A stretch of 64,000 nt of DNA from positions 1 through 64,000 of the forward strand of contig CAJXWZ010000010.1 in the NCBI GenBank assembly GCA_913062815.1, written 5' to 3'. Below, in pieces: positions 18,010-26,485 of the stretch. The notes under the pieces were generated by a model. That model worked only from the letters and a program-made list of their open reading frames with translations. It searched no databases and was not told the DNA's origin. Position numbers and translations under genes: made by a program. Each line of letters opens with the position of its first letter. Position 1 is the stretch's first letter. The DNA comes from an uncultured Colwellia sp. GTDB taxonomy: Bacteria > Pseudomonadota > Gammaproteobacteria > Enterobacterales > Alteromonadaceae.

Positions 18010-19167
18010 TTACTTCGCCGACATCAAGATTTTATGGACAATATCTAAAGTTAAATCCCCTGTTTCAGATAAATGCGTTAACCCCATTTTTTTCATATTG
18101 GCAACTAAAGTATTAATCTCTTCATCACCAATATTATAGTGTGACAATTTAGTCACAATTCCTAATGAATTAAAGAAGGTTTCTGTTTTATCAATAGCCC
18201 CATTAATTTTTTCCTCATCGCTACCCTCACTAATATCCCAAACGCGCTCAGCAAACTGTAATAACTTATCCTTTTTATGCGCTTTTCGCTCACGTAGTAA
18301 ACTTGGTAAAATGATGGCTAATGTTCTGCCATGAGCAATACCAAACATAGCTGTCATCTCATGGCCTATCATATGCGTTGACCAATCTTGCATAACGCCA
18401 GCGCCTATCAAGCCATTTAATGCCGAAGTAGCTGACCACATAAAGTTTTTTCGTGCTTCAATATTGTCGTTATCCGCATAAGTAACTGGACCATCTTCGA
18501 TGAGCGTTTTCAGTAAACCTTCAGAAAATCTATCTTGCACTTTGGCATTTTCTACTTGAGTTAAATACTGCTCTATTACATGTATAAAAGCATCCGCAAT
18601 GCCGTTGGCAATTTGTTCTTTTGGTAAGGTTAAGGTTAAATCTGGATCTAATACTGAGAACTTTGGAAATACTAAAGGTGTTGTAAATGGGTACTTTTGC
18701 TTATTATAGGTAATCACGCCAAAGGTATTCATTTCTGACCCTGTTGCAGGTAAAGTGACGATACAACCTAAAGGTAGGGCTTCACTAACAGGTACCGGCT
18801 CAAAACCATTAAATAATATCTTTTCGTGCTCTGATGCCTGCTTGGCTGCTAAAGCAACAAATTTAGTACCATCCATTACCGAGCCGCCACCAACAGCAAG
18901 TAAAAAATCGACCTTTTCAGCGCGAACTAACTCAACCGCTTTCAATAACGTTTCAAACTGCGGGTTTGGTTCAATACCACCAAACTCTAGTACTTCGCGC
19001 TTTCCAAGGCTACTTTTGATTTTAGCTAAGGTACCAAACCTTTTTACACTACCGCCACCGAAAAGCACGAGCACTTTCGCGTTTTGTGGAATTAAATTAT
19101 CTAGTTCATTTAATCTGTTTTGGCCAAAAACGATTTTTGTTGGGTTGTAATAGTCAAAGTTTTGCAT
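18010..19167 (-). CDS. yqhD: YqhD-like iron-containing alcohol dehydrogenase
   Basis: The protein has 385 residues from the ATG at 19167 (MQNFDYYNPTKIVFG), which has an AGAGAGGAAA ribosome site; the open frame extends 30 bp further. It is a group III metal-dependent dehydrogenase. LFGGGSVKRFG and AVGGGSVMDGTKF bind the NADP, and the metal ligands appear as Asp and His in IADAFIHVIEQ, MIGHEM and GIAHGRTLA. YqhD reduces reactive aldehydes with NADPH. The divergent AraC gene matches the yqhC-yqhD pair of enterobacteria. Confidence 0.85.
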   Translation of the reverse strand: MQNFDYYNPTKIVFGQNRLNELDNLIPQNAKVLVLFGGGSVKRFGTLAKIKSSLGKREVLEFGGIEPNPQFETLLKAVELVRAEKVDFLLAVGGGSVMDGTKFVALAAKQASEHEKILFNGFEPVPVSEALPLGCIVTLPATGSEMNTFGVITYNKQKYPFTTPLVFPKFSVLDPDLTLTLPKEQIANGIADAFIHVIEQYLTQVENAKVQDRFSEGLLKTLIEDGPVTYADNDNIEARKNFMWSATSALNGLIGAGVMQDWSTHMIGHEMTAMFGIAHGRTLAIILPSLLRERKAHKKDKLLQFAERVWDISEGSDEEKINGAIDKTETFFNSLGIVTKLSHYNIGDEEINTLVANMKKMGLTHLSETGDLTLDIVHKILMSAK

Positions 19168-19353
19168 GGTTTTTTCCTCTCTCATTTTGATATGCACATT
19201 TTAAACATGTAAACCTTGAAAAGAATGGGTTAAACACCCAATATCATGCCTAAAACTCTCATAGACGATATTTATTAAGATTTAATATTATTCATTAGCT
19301 ATACTGCATTTCAAATAATGCCATGGCACTTACTTACTAGTTTTGGAGTTTTA
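19168..19353. promoter_or_regulatory. Divergent yqhD/yqhC intergenic region
   Basis: About 186 bp separates the two starts. It is AT-rich and should contain back-to-back promoters and the AraC-type binding site. The short dyad GGGTTAAACACCC occurs near 19229-19241; I could not define the operator. Confidence 0.35.
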
Positions 19354-20223
19354 GTGAACAACCTCGTGAACAACTTAGCCTCGTTATCAACTAAAAACGG
19401 CTATAATAAAACAGCGATTTCTGGCGTCGGCATATTTAAAGCCAGTGACTCAACCCCCCGTGTACCACTTTGTTATAGCCAAGGCATTATTATCATTGTG
19501 CAAGGGCAAAAACGTGTCTACTTTGACCAACAAAGTTATGATTACAACCCTGATAATTATTTAGTACTCACCGTACCTGTACCTGCAGAATGTGAAACAA
19601 TCGTTGAAGTCGACAAGCCATTACTATCATTAGTTATTGATCTAGATATGGGGATTTTAGGTGAGCTGGTTAGAGTACTAGATGACCACGGACATGTGAG
19701 ACAACATGAAAAATCACTCGAAAATAAAGGACTTTTTATCAGCCAATGTACTGAATCATTCTCTTGTGTGGTTGCCCGACTTGCAGATTGCCTAAGTTCT
19801 CCTTTGCAATGTGACATTATTGGTAAAGGATTATTACGCGAGATATTTTATCATGTACTCACCGGCCCACAAGCAGCGCCACTGTTTGCACTTGTTTCAC
19901 ACAACACTCATTTATCGCGCATGGAGCGAGTGTTAAAGCACCTTCACAACAGCTATCAAGCCAATTTAGATGTTGAACAACTTGCTAAAATGGCAAACAT
20001 GAGTAGCTCTACCTTTCACCGTAATTTCAAACAAGTTACCGCTTCCTCACCTATTCAATATGTAAAGCGAATAAGGTTAACGCGAGCCAGAGAATTACTG
20101 CAAGATCAAGGCTTAAAGGTAAAACAAGCCGCTGCCCAAGTAGGCTATGAAAGTGCTACGCAATTTAGCCGAGAGTTTAGTCGATATTTTGGCCTTAGCC
20201 CAAGTGAATGTGCTCAAAATTAG
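19354..20223 (+). CDS. yqhC: AraC-family regulator, YqhC-like
   Basis: The protein has about 289 residues from a GTG at 19354 that has GGAG five bases upstream; an in-frame ATG at 19318 is the alternative start and would add 12 residues. The N-terminal AraC_N domain (about 20-170, with SQGIIIIVQGQKRVYF) is followed by two HTH motifs in the last 100 residues (LDVEQLAKMANMSSSTFHRNFK and VKQAAAQVGYESATQFSREFSRYFG). YqhC activates the aldehyde reductase yqhD in response to aldehydes, and the divergent gene here is yqhD-like. Confidence 0.82.
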   Translation: MNNLVNNLASLSTKNGYNKTAISGVGIFKASDSTPRVPLCYSQGIIIIVQGQKRVYFDQQSYDYNPDNYLVLTVPVPAECETIVEVDKPLLSLVIDLDMGILGELVRVLDDHGHVRQHEKSLENKGLFISQCTESFSCVVARLADCLSSPLQCDIIGKGLLREIFYHVLTGPQAAPLFALVSHNTHLSRMERVLKHLHNSYQANLDVEQLAKMANMSSSTFHRNFKQVTASSPIQYVKRIRLTRARELLQDQGLKVKQAAAQVGYESATQFSREFSRYFGLSPSECAQN

Positions 20224-20344
20224 GCTATTTTATATTATAATTAGCAACTTAAGTTCAGAGAAAAGAATAGACGATGGTACAGAATTTTTAAGCATTGCTT
20301 TAGAGCAGATAACATTTAAATTCAAACATTAGTTGAAGAGAATA

Positions 20345-20373
20345 AAAAACCGCCAGCAAAATGCTAGCGGTTT
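20345..20373 (-). terminator. Intrinsic terminator of the 20396 lipoprotein gene
   Basis: CCGCCAGC and GCTAGCGG form an 8-bp stem with one mismatch. On the minus strand GGTTTTTTATT follows, a good U-tract. It lies 23 bp beyond the lipoprotein stop. Confidence 0.75.
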
Positions 20374-20395
20374 AATGCGTTATCAAGTAAGAGCA

Positions 20396-21844
20396 CTACC
20401 GTCTTTCTTTGTTAAGGAGTTTATTGAATATTTCGTTGGCAACTTTTTTCTGAGCAGAGGCTTTATTTACTTTCGAATTACTTTCAGCTCTTGTTGAATT
20501 AGTAATGTCAAAGTTGCTCGTTGTAATTTCAAAATAGACAAATTCACTCTTTGACCACTTCTCATTGGTAAGATTGTCCGTTGTCATTTCTGCTCTACTA
20601 TTTAAAAAGTCTTGATAACCGTTAATACCATCATAACCTCTAGCACTCACTGACATCTCTATCGAATCTATAGAAGCATCTAAAATATCATCTGATACAA
20701 AGGCACTAAAATCCATATTTTCGATACTAGGAACTTGACCAGAAGTTGGGGCGTAAATATACCAGTCAAGCATAGTATAATTATTACTGCTGGCTTCTAT
20801 CCCAATCGATAAATAATCCATATTCGAGGTATTTGACAGATCATACTGTCCAGAGTCACTCACCAAAATATTGAATAACGTTGTGTAATCCATTATTGGT
20901 AGTGGTAGATCAAAAGACTTGTTCAATTCTGTAGAATACTCTCTTGAAGCTATCCATAAAAAGGCGTCATCAACATTTGGAATTTCATAAATCGTTTCAA
21001 ATTTATAGGCCGAAACAGAGTAATGTTCCACTGAGTCGGTTTCATAACCATAAACATTACTTGCTTGATCAAAAGCATAATTCCTAAAATGAAAATCACC
21101 ATCAATCACAGTAGATACTTGTTTACTTGCCCCAAAATCATTGGTCGTAATATCCACTGCTACACCTGCTATTTCAGCATTAACATCTGTTGTAGTTGAA
21201 ATATCAGAAACCAAAGCGGCAAATGATTGCTCAGGATTTGAATAAGTAATTAAAGGAGATACTAAAGGCCATTCGCCTGTTGCACTTTTACAAGACTCCA
21301 GACCAACAAAGCTTGTGTAACCATAGTTGTTATTTATATGACCATCATCTTCCACTCCTGAAATACGGCCATTACCAAAATCATTTGCTCTTGCTGGAAC
21401 ACTAACATTTAAATCAAAGTACTGGCACTGACAAGCTTCAGTACTATCACTATAGTGGAAATAATCTCCCATATCGCTCACTGGATGATCAACATAAGTA
21501 GCTAAAAATACTGGTTTAACACCATTAATTTCATCGCTGCCTCGCATAACTATCGATATTGTTTGATTAGCGTTTTCTGTTTCATAAGTGATATTACCGT
21601 TACTATCGGCGTAAATTATTTCCTTGTTAGAATAATCATTATTATGAACTAACAAAGCGGCATCACCTGCTGCCGTTTCATTGCCACAACTATCTTTATA
21701 CTTTGCCGATATAGACAAGGTATTCAACGTTGTTTGGTTATTGCCATTTGGAGGAGTCGGGTTTTCAGGAGAGTCTGTTGAGCTTCCTCCACCACAACCG
21801 GCTAACATACTTAATAAAATTAATGACAGAGATTTACAATACAT
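20396..21844 (-). CDS. Orphan lipoprotein, function unknown
   Basis: The protein has 482 residues with a lipobox (LLSMLAGCGGGSS, Cys near residue 17), followed by a Pro/Asn-rich linker and a large, acidic, beta-rich extracytoplasmic portion. No family is recognised. The early segment (residues 45-105, with TAAGDAALLVHNND and ITYETENANQTI) could be an Ig-like or carboxypeptidase-regulatory-like fold. Four cysteines (CQCQYFD and the SCGNE and SCKSA segments) may form disulfides. It ends with a Lys/Asn-rich tail. AAAGGA precedes the ATG. It is a single-gene unit and is not clearly part of the adjacent xylan locus. Confidence 0.7.
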   Translation of the reverse strand: MYCKSLSLILLSMLAGCGGGSSTDSPENPTPPNGNNQTTLNTLSISAKYKDSCGNETAAGDAALLVHNNDYSNKEIIYADSNGNITYETENANQTISIVMRGSDEINGVKPVFLATYVDHPVSDMGDYFHYSDSTEACQCQYFDLNVSVPARANDFGNGRISGVEDDGHINNNYGYTSFVGLESCKSATGEWPLVSPLITYSNPEQSFAALVSDISTTTDVNAEIAGVAVDITTNDFGASKQVSTVIDGDFHFRNYAFDQASNVYGYETDSVEHYSVSAYKFETIYEIPNVDDAFLWIASREYSTELNKSFDLPLPIMDYTTLFNILVSDSGQYDLSNTSNMDYLSIGIEASSNNYTMLDWYIYAPTSGQVPSIENMDFSAFVSDDILDASIDSIEMSVSARGYDGINGYQDFLNSRAEMTTDNLTNEKWSKSEFVYFEITTSNFDITNSTRAESNSKVNKASAQKKVANEIFNKLLNKERR

Positions 21845-22296
21845 CGATATTCCTTTATTTAAACTGCGTTCTGATACAAAAAAAGGATTCTAGCATTTAA
21901 ATCTAAAAGTCCAACAATAAAACATTAACAAATTGTTAACCAATACAATGTGAGGCACAAATAACCTAACTAACCATTTTACTTCAAGCGATATAGGCTT
22001 AAATTCAAATAAAAAATGCACTTAGCCTAGTAATTGGATAGAAGTAATAGAAAGTAATAGAAAGTAATTAATAGCTTCTATTGTTGTCTATGAGTCTAAA
22101 GAAGCCATTTTGATTCCAATATTTATAATAATTTAACTTTATCAATTGCTTCATAAAACTAAAAAACGCTTGATTTCCATTAGAATAACGCCAACAATGA
22201 TAACGCTAACATGATTTTATTTTAATCATTGATTACTAGCAATTAACCATTGAATTTATGTCTAAAAACACAACGATCTATGTGGGGACCCATAAA
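21845..22296. promoter_or_regulatory. Intergenic region with tandem repeat and operator
   Basis: This 452-bp AT-rich region lies between divergent genes. It holds three tandem copies of a 10-bp unit (AGAAAGTAAT-like, about 22040-22070) and one LacI-type palindrome at 22198-22211, 86 bp before the first gene of the xylan locus. I see no gene in it. Confidence 0.5.
22198..22211. promoter_or_regulatory. Predicted LacI operator (site 1)
   Basis: TGATAACGCTAACA matches the palindrome shared by ten sites in the locus. It lies 86 bp upstream of the ADP-ribosylglycohydrolase-fold lipoprotein. Confidence 0.65.
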
Positions 22297-23955
22297 ATGT
22301 ATAAATTAGTGTTTCTTTTACTCGCCACAGCTATATTTTTAGGATGCCAGACCACACCCAAAGCCATATTGATAGACCGTAGCGAATACAAAGATAAGTT
22401 AAGAGGGTTTTGGCTTGGTAGCTGCATTGCCAATTGGACAGGCTTAAAAACCGAGCTTCTCAGAAATGAGAAGCCTTTTTTCACTGATGCGGATTGGCAA
22501 ACAAATCAAGGGCGAAATAATGAGGTGATTGATTTTGTGCTCGACCAGCACCCTTGGAAATCAGATGATGATACCGATATTGAGTATGTATATCAGGCAG
22601 CTATAGAAAAGTACGGAACTCACCTTTTAAGTCCTGAACAAATACGTGATACGTGGAATGATCATATAGGTAAACCTTACCTATGGGTATCGAATTTGGC
22701 AGCCTCGGGACAAATGCTTGATGGTGCAGTACCTCCGGCAACTTCTCTTCCAGTAAATAACCCTATGTGGGAAATGATCGACGCACAACTCACTACCGAA
22801 ATTTTTGGGGCATTAGCACCGAGTCGTCCAGATGTTGCTCTAGACATGGCACACCTTCCAATTCGAACTACCGCCTATACACATTCTGAATGGGCCGCTG
22901 AATTTTATGTCATTATGTACTCATTAACGGCTAATGTAGACAAAACGCTTTCACATAAAGCGCAAGTTTTTTGGTTAGCAGCCCAAGCAAGAAAAAGGAT
23001 TCCTGAATGGTCTTACATTGCAAAAATGTATGACTTTATTAAAAACGAATATGAACATAATCCTGACAAAGACAATTGGGAGCATACCCGAGACGCTCTA
23101 TTTGAACGCTATCAGGTAGCACGTGAAGATGGCTATGATCGTTATTCCCTAGTTGATTCTGGTATTAACTTTGCGAGTTCTTTAGTGAGTTTATTTTATG
23201 GGGAGGGAGACTTCAAAAAAACCATTCGCATTGGCACACTATCGGGTTGGGATTCAGACAACCCTACGGCTACTTGGGGCGGCTTATTAGGATTACTTTA
23301 CGGACATGAGGAATTAGAAAAAATATTTCATAAATATGATTTTTCTGACGCTTATTGGATAGATCGCACCCGTCCGAAACTTGCTCGCCCTACTGATTCA
23401 ATAACCGACATGGCAGAAAGAGCACTCGTTATTATTGACAAGGTTGTTACTCAATCAATGAACGGCGCTATCAGTGATAATCATTGGATAATACCTCAGC
23501 CAGACAATATCATTAAAAAATCAACCATCGCAAAGCCTAAAACCGCATGGCATGCTATTGATGATGCTGATAGCCGTTGGAAATTCGATGGTTTCGAAAC
23601 CCAAGGTATTCATTATCAAAACAGCCTAGGAAATTTAGCTTACGGCTTTGAAACCTGTCAAGCTGACATTGCTTTTTCTGGCACTGCGGTAGCATTTTAT
23701 GCAGACAAACGAATCGATGCCGGTGATATTTTTATATCACTAGATGGTGGTATCCCAACTCGAGTATCTCAAAAATCCTCATTTGTTGCGGGCCAAAATT
23801 TTATGCTTCAATACAAGCGGTTAAACCTCAAAGACACGATTCACACACTCTCAATAACCTGTGACAATACGCCTTTAACGAAAACTATCGATATGATTGC
23901 ATTTATTCCAGGGGAATTCCCACAACCAAAAACGACTTACCCAAGAAATAAATAA
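22297..23955 (+). CDS. ADP-ribosylglycohydrolase-fold lipoprotein
   Basis: The protein has 552 residues from the ATG at 22297, preceded by GGGGA; the frame runs back to 22258. A lipobox (AIFLGCQTT, Cys near 17) predicts membrane anchoring. Residues about 25-390 match the DraG/ADP-ribosylglycohydrolase fold: YKDKLRGFWLGSCIANWTG at the start, WKSDDDTDIEY for the first metal-binding Asp cluster, and GWDSDNPTATWGGLLGLLYG for the second. Residues 420-550 form a beta-rich, jelly-roll-like C-terminal domain. Cytosolic family members remove ADP-ribose; an exported one in a polysaccharide locus more likely acts on a glycan or glycoside, but this is inference. A LacI-type operator lies upstream, tying it to the xylan regulon. 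Confidence 0.75.
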   Translation: MYKLVFLLLATAIFLGCQTTPKAILIDRSEYKDKLRGFWLGSCIANWTGLKTELLRNEKPFFTDADWQTNQGRNNEVIDFVLDQHPWKSDDDTDIEYVYQAAIEKYGTHLLSPEQIRDTWNDHIGKPYLWVSNLAASGQMLDGAVPPATSLPVNNPMWEMIDAQLTTEIFGALAPSRPDVALDMAHLPIRTTAYTHSEWAAEFYVIMYSLTANVDKTLSHKAQVFWLAAQARKRIPEWSYIAKMYDFIKNEYEHNPDKDNWEHTRDALFERYQVAREDGYDRYSLVDSGINFASSLVSLFYGEGDFKKTIRIGTLSGWDSDNPTATWGGLLGLLYGHEELEKIFHKYDFSDAYWIDRTRPKLARPTDSITDMAERALVIIDKVVTQSMNGAISDNHWIIPQPDNIIKKSTIAKPKTAWHAIDDADSRWKFDGFETQGIHYQNSLGNLAYGFETCQADIAFSGTAVAFYADKRIDAGDIFISLDGGIPTRVSQKSSFVAGQNFMLQYKRLNLKDTIHTLSITCDNTPLTKTIDMIAFIPGEFPQPKTTYPRNK

Positions 23956-23977
23956 GGTGAATATTAATGGACAATGC

Positions 23978-24106
23978 CACCATCAATAACAGTCATTGAT
24001 GGTGATACTACAGCCTAGTTAACATCTGGAATAATAGCCGTAGCACATCAAAGCAATATGAATATTAACGCTCAAATTACCGCTGAGTCGAATCCCCAGC
24101 GGTAAT
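23978..24106. other. Two 10-bp-stem hairpins between convergent genes
   Basis: The 277-bp gap 23956-24232 has no gene. It holds CACCATCAAT/ATTGATGGTG (arms 23978-23987 and 23995-24004) and ATTACCGCTG/CAGCGGTAAT (24076-24085 and 24097-24106), both perfect. Neither has a U-tract. They may serve as Rho-independent-like stops or mRNA 3'-end protectors. Confidence 0.5.
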
Positions 24107-24232
24107 CAAGCGCCAAAATATAAGGCATGCATATCTGAGATTAATGACTCATTTAGTGGATGTAGATACCATTTTGGCAACAGCCACTCACAGTAAAACA
24201 CTTTCAATCCCAAGCATCATACTTGTCAGGTA

Positions 24233-26179
24233 TCAGTAGGCGGTTGTACACATTGACCGAAGTAACTTATTAAATGACAAGCACAGAATAATTAGTAAAC
24301 CTATACTAATGCTGCCCCCGCCAGAGCTTTCTGGTTCATTTACTTGCTCAATTGGAGTTGGTGCAGGAACAGGTGCAGGAGTACTATCATCAGGTATCGG
24401 TGTGGTAATTAACTGGACATAGTCAACATTCATTGCTGTATCACCTGCGTCAAACTGTACTGTCATTGAAGAGTTTTCATCAATGGGTGTCTTTAATACC
24501 ACATAGCTATAATCGGATTCCCAAGCACCTGTTGGCGCAAAACTCAACGAATGTTTCTGGTCATTAATATAGATTGATATCGTCCCGGCTAATTCAGAGG
24601 CATAACGTAAAGTGACTTTTTCTGATTGTGGTAAGTCGCTATGGGTAAATCCTGAGCCTGCAGTATAAATATAGGCGACCCCAGAGCCATTTGAAGCATC
24701 ATTATCATTGTATATTTGGGCATCACCGGTAAACATAGCATTTTCCGCTTCTAACCGTTTGATGTTTTCATCCCCCCCCTGAATAGTGATTCTATCAAGG
24801 ACAGTCGTGACACCGCCTAATTCGTCGCTAGCAACAACTCTTAGCTGATGTTCACCTGCTTCAAGATTTGTAAGAGACCAGCTAAAAGGTGGTTGGCTAA
24901 TAGAAGAAATCAATTGCTCGGTGATTTCTTCCCCGCTTAAAGGGGTAAGCTGATGATAAAGTGCCACTGAGGTCACTTCTCCATCGCTGTCTGATGCATT
25001 AGCAATTATGTCTACATTTTCACCCCTGTTTTGTATAGCTACAGGTACAGAAAGTGTTAATTCTGGCGAAAGGTTGCTAGTAACCTGGTTATATCCCAAT
25101 AATTCAAAGAGCTCATCGCTGGCTTGATGAAATTTTTCAATGCTTGTTGCTTCAAGCCAACGTTGCTTAATATCCTCGTTTGCTTGAACTCTTGAATCGC
25201 CCCAATACCCTTCAGGACTACCTATACCATCGTTAGGGTTCCAACGAGTTTGACTGTCCCAATCGGCGTTTATATAAGTAATAGCTTTGACATTGTTGTT
25301 TTCATCTTTGATAAAGTCAAAATAAGGCTGATACCACTCATCCCAAATAGCCTCAGCAGTCTTGCTTTGTTTATTCGAACCATTGGCGCCGTCACTTGAA
25401 TAGCTCAATTCGCCTATTTGATAACGTTGCGGTGATGACTCGTTAATAAATAAAGGCTTATTATGATTTCTGGCAAACTGCGCCGCTTCATTAACGCGCT
25501 CAAAGTTACAGTCTTGTGGTGAAAACCAACTTAAGCCAACCCAGTCAACATAGTCATCGCCTGGCCAAAGAGCTTCTAATCCAGCCTGTCCCGCAGGATT
25601 GGGACAATAAGAAGATACCTGCCATACTAGAGATATACTGTCCTGAAATCCCAGCTCTGCAATTTGACCATGCACGTATTGAAAGGTGCTAATTACACCA
25701 CTATTGCTGTGATTATTCCACGGACCGTCAACTTCATAGGCCCAACGCAAATATACAGGCCGCTGATAACTCGCCAAGGTTTTGAGTAAAATATCAATAT
25801 TATTATTGTAATGACCGGCAGCAACATCGTCGATAACGCCATTCATAGAAACACCAACAACCAGAGTAGAATTAGGGTATTGATTTGCCAGTTCAGCGAT
25901 ATTATTTCGACCAGCTCCAGCCTCTGCATTAGATGTCAATCCGCCAAGTGAGTTGATGCCTATGTAATTAGTAACCCCTCCGGCAACGACATTGATACTG
26001 TCATGATAATTATTTATACTATCAACGTCTTGACCTATGCTCAGTAGCACGCCTTGTTCTGGCGCTAAATCGGCGGCTTTGGTGCTGAGCGAAAACAATA
26101 AAAACGTCACGCTCACAAAGGCTAAGCCCAACTTGTAAAAGCGCGATGTTATATCTTGGTAGGGTGAACTATGAAGCAT
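24233..26179 (-). CDS. Exported GH26 endo-beta-1,3-xylanase-type enzyme with C-terminal modules
   Basis: The protein has 648 residues. A signal peptide (residues 1-35) precedes a GH26 (beta/alpha)8 domain at about 38-350. The likely acid/base is Glu149 in [12 protein letters not shown] and the nucleophile is Glu247 in [10 protein letters not shown]; the opening [14 protein letters not shown] resembles characterised marine beta-1,3-xylanases rather than GH26 mannanases. An Ig-like domain (about 372-470, [10 protein letters not shown]) and a CBM6/35-like module (about 475-605, RLEAENAMF, then MNVDYVQLI) follow. A Pro-rich linker and a GGGS-hydrophobic-Arg tail end the protein, resembling GlyGly-CTERM. 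An operator lies 164 bp upstream. Substrate preference needs assay; beta-1,3-xylan is the best guess. Confidence 0.85.
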   Translation of the reverse strand: MLHSSPYQDITSRFYKLGLAFVSVTFLLFSLSTKAADLAPEQGVLLSIGQDVDSINNYHDSINVVAGGVTNYIGINSLGGLTSNAEAGAGRNNIAELANQYPNSTLVVGVSMNGVIDDVAAGHYNNNIDILLKTLASYQRPVYLRWAYEVDGPWNNHSNSGVISTFQYVHGQIAELGFQDSISLVWQVSSYCPNPAGQAGLEALWPGDDYVDWVGLSWFSPQDCNFERVNEAAQFARNHNKPLFINESSPQRYQIGELSYSSDGANGSNKQSKTAEAIWDEWYQPYFDFIKDENNNVKAITYINADWDSQTRWNPNDGIGSPEGYWGDSRVQANEDIKQRWLEATSIEKFHQASDELFELLGYNQVTSNLSPELTLSVPVAIQNRGENVDIIANASDSDGEVTSVALYHQLTPLSGEEITEQLISSISQPPFSWSLTNLEAGEHQLRVVASDELGGVTTVLDRITIQGGDENIKRLEAENAMFTGDAQIYNDNDASNGSGVAYIYTAGSGFTHSDLPQSEKVTLRYASELAGTISIYINDQKHSLSFAPTGAWESDYSYVVLKTPIDENSSMTVQFDAGDTAMNVDYVQLITTPIPDDSTPAPVPAPTPIEQVNEPESSGGGSISIGLLIILCLSFNKLLRSMCTTAY

Positions 26180-26342
26180 TATTTTACCTTATATTGGGAA
26201 ACATCTATTTATACATTCGGTGACAAGAAAGTCATAGCGTAGCACTCATCCCGTTATCCTTTTTACCTATAGCTTACTTTGGCAATAGCGGATGATTTTA
26301 TCTCCTTGGCTAACGGTTTGAAGCCTTGCTCAACCCATAAAA

Positions 26343-26356
26343 TGTTAGCGTTATCA
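26343..26356. promoter_or_regulatory. Predicted LacI operator (site 2)
   Basis: TGTTAGCGTTATCA is a close match to the shared palindrome. It lies 164 bp upstream of the GH26 start at 26179 and just beyond the terminator of the lipoprotein gene, where a promoter for GH26 would be expected. Confidence 0.65.
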
Positions 26357-26409
26357 TTTTTACTGTTTTTGTATACTAATGTCAATAGCTAAACGCGGTT
26401 CATCGGCAT

Positions 26410-26440
26410 AAAAAAAACCACCTTCAATTGAAGGTGGTTT
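26410..26440 (-). terminator. Palindromic terminator after the CCG-repeat lipoprotein
   Basis: AACCACCTTCAA and its exact complement form a 24-nt palindrome at 26416-26439. On the minus strand a run of T follows. It lies 46 bp beyond the lipoprotein stop, and the GH26 operator and start lie on its other side. Confidence 0.8.
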
Positions 26441-26485
26441 GATAAGGTTCAGCGATAAAGGGCGTTGCCGCCCTTATGCTAATAA

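Noticed and set aside
22297-23955. Antitoxin-type ADP-ribosylglycohydrolase (DarG or DraG) of a toxin-antitoxin pair
   Set aside because: The protein is exported and lipid-anchored and no ADP-ribosyltransferase gene lies beside it.
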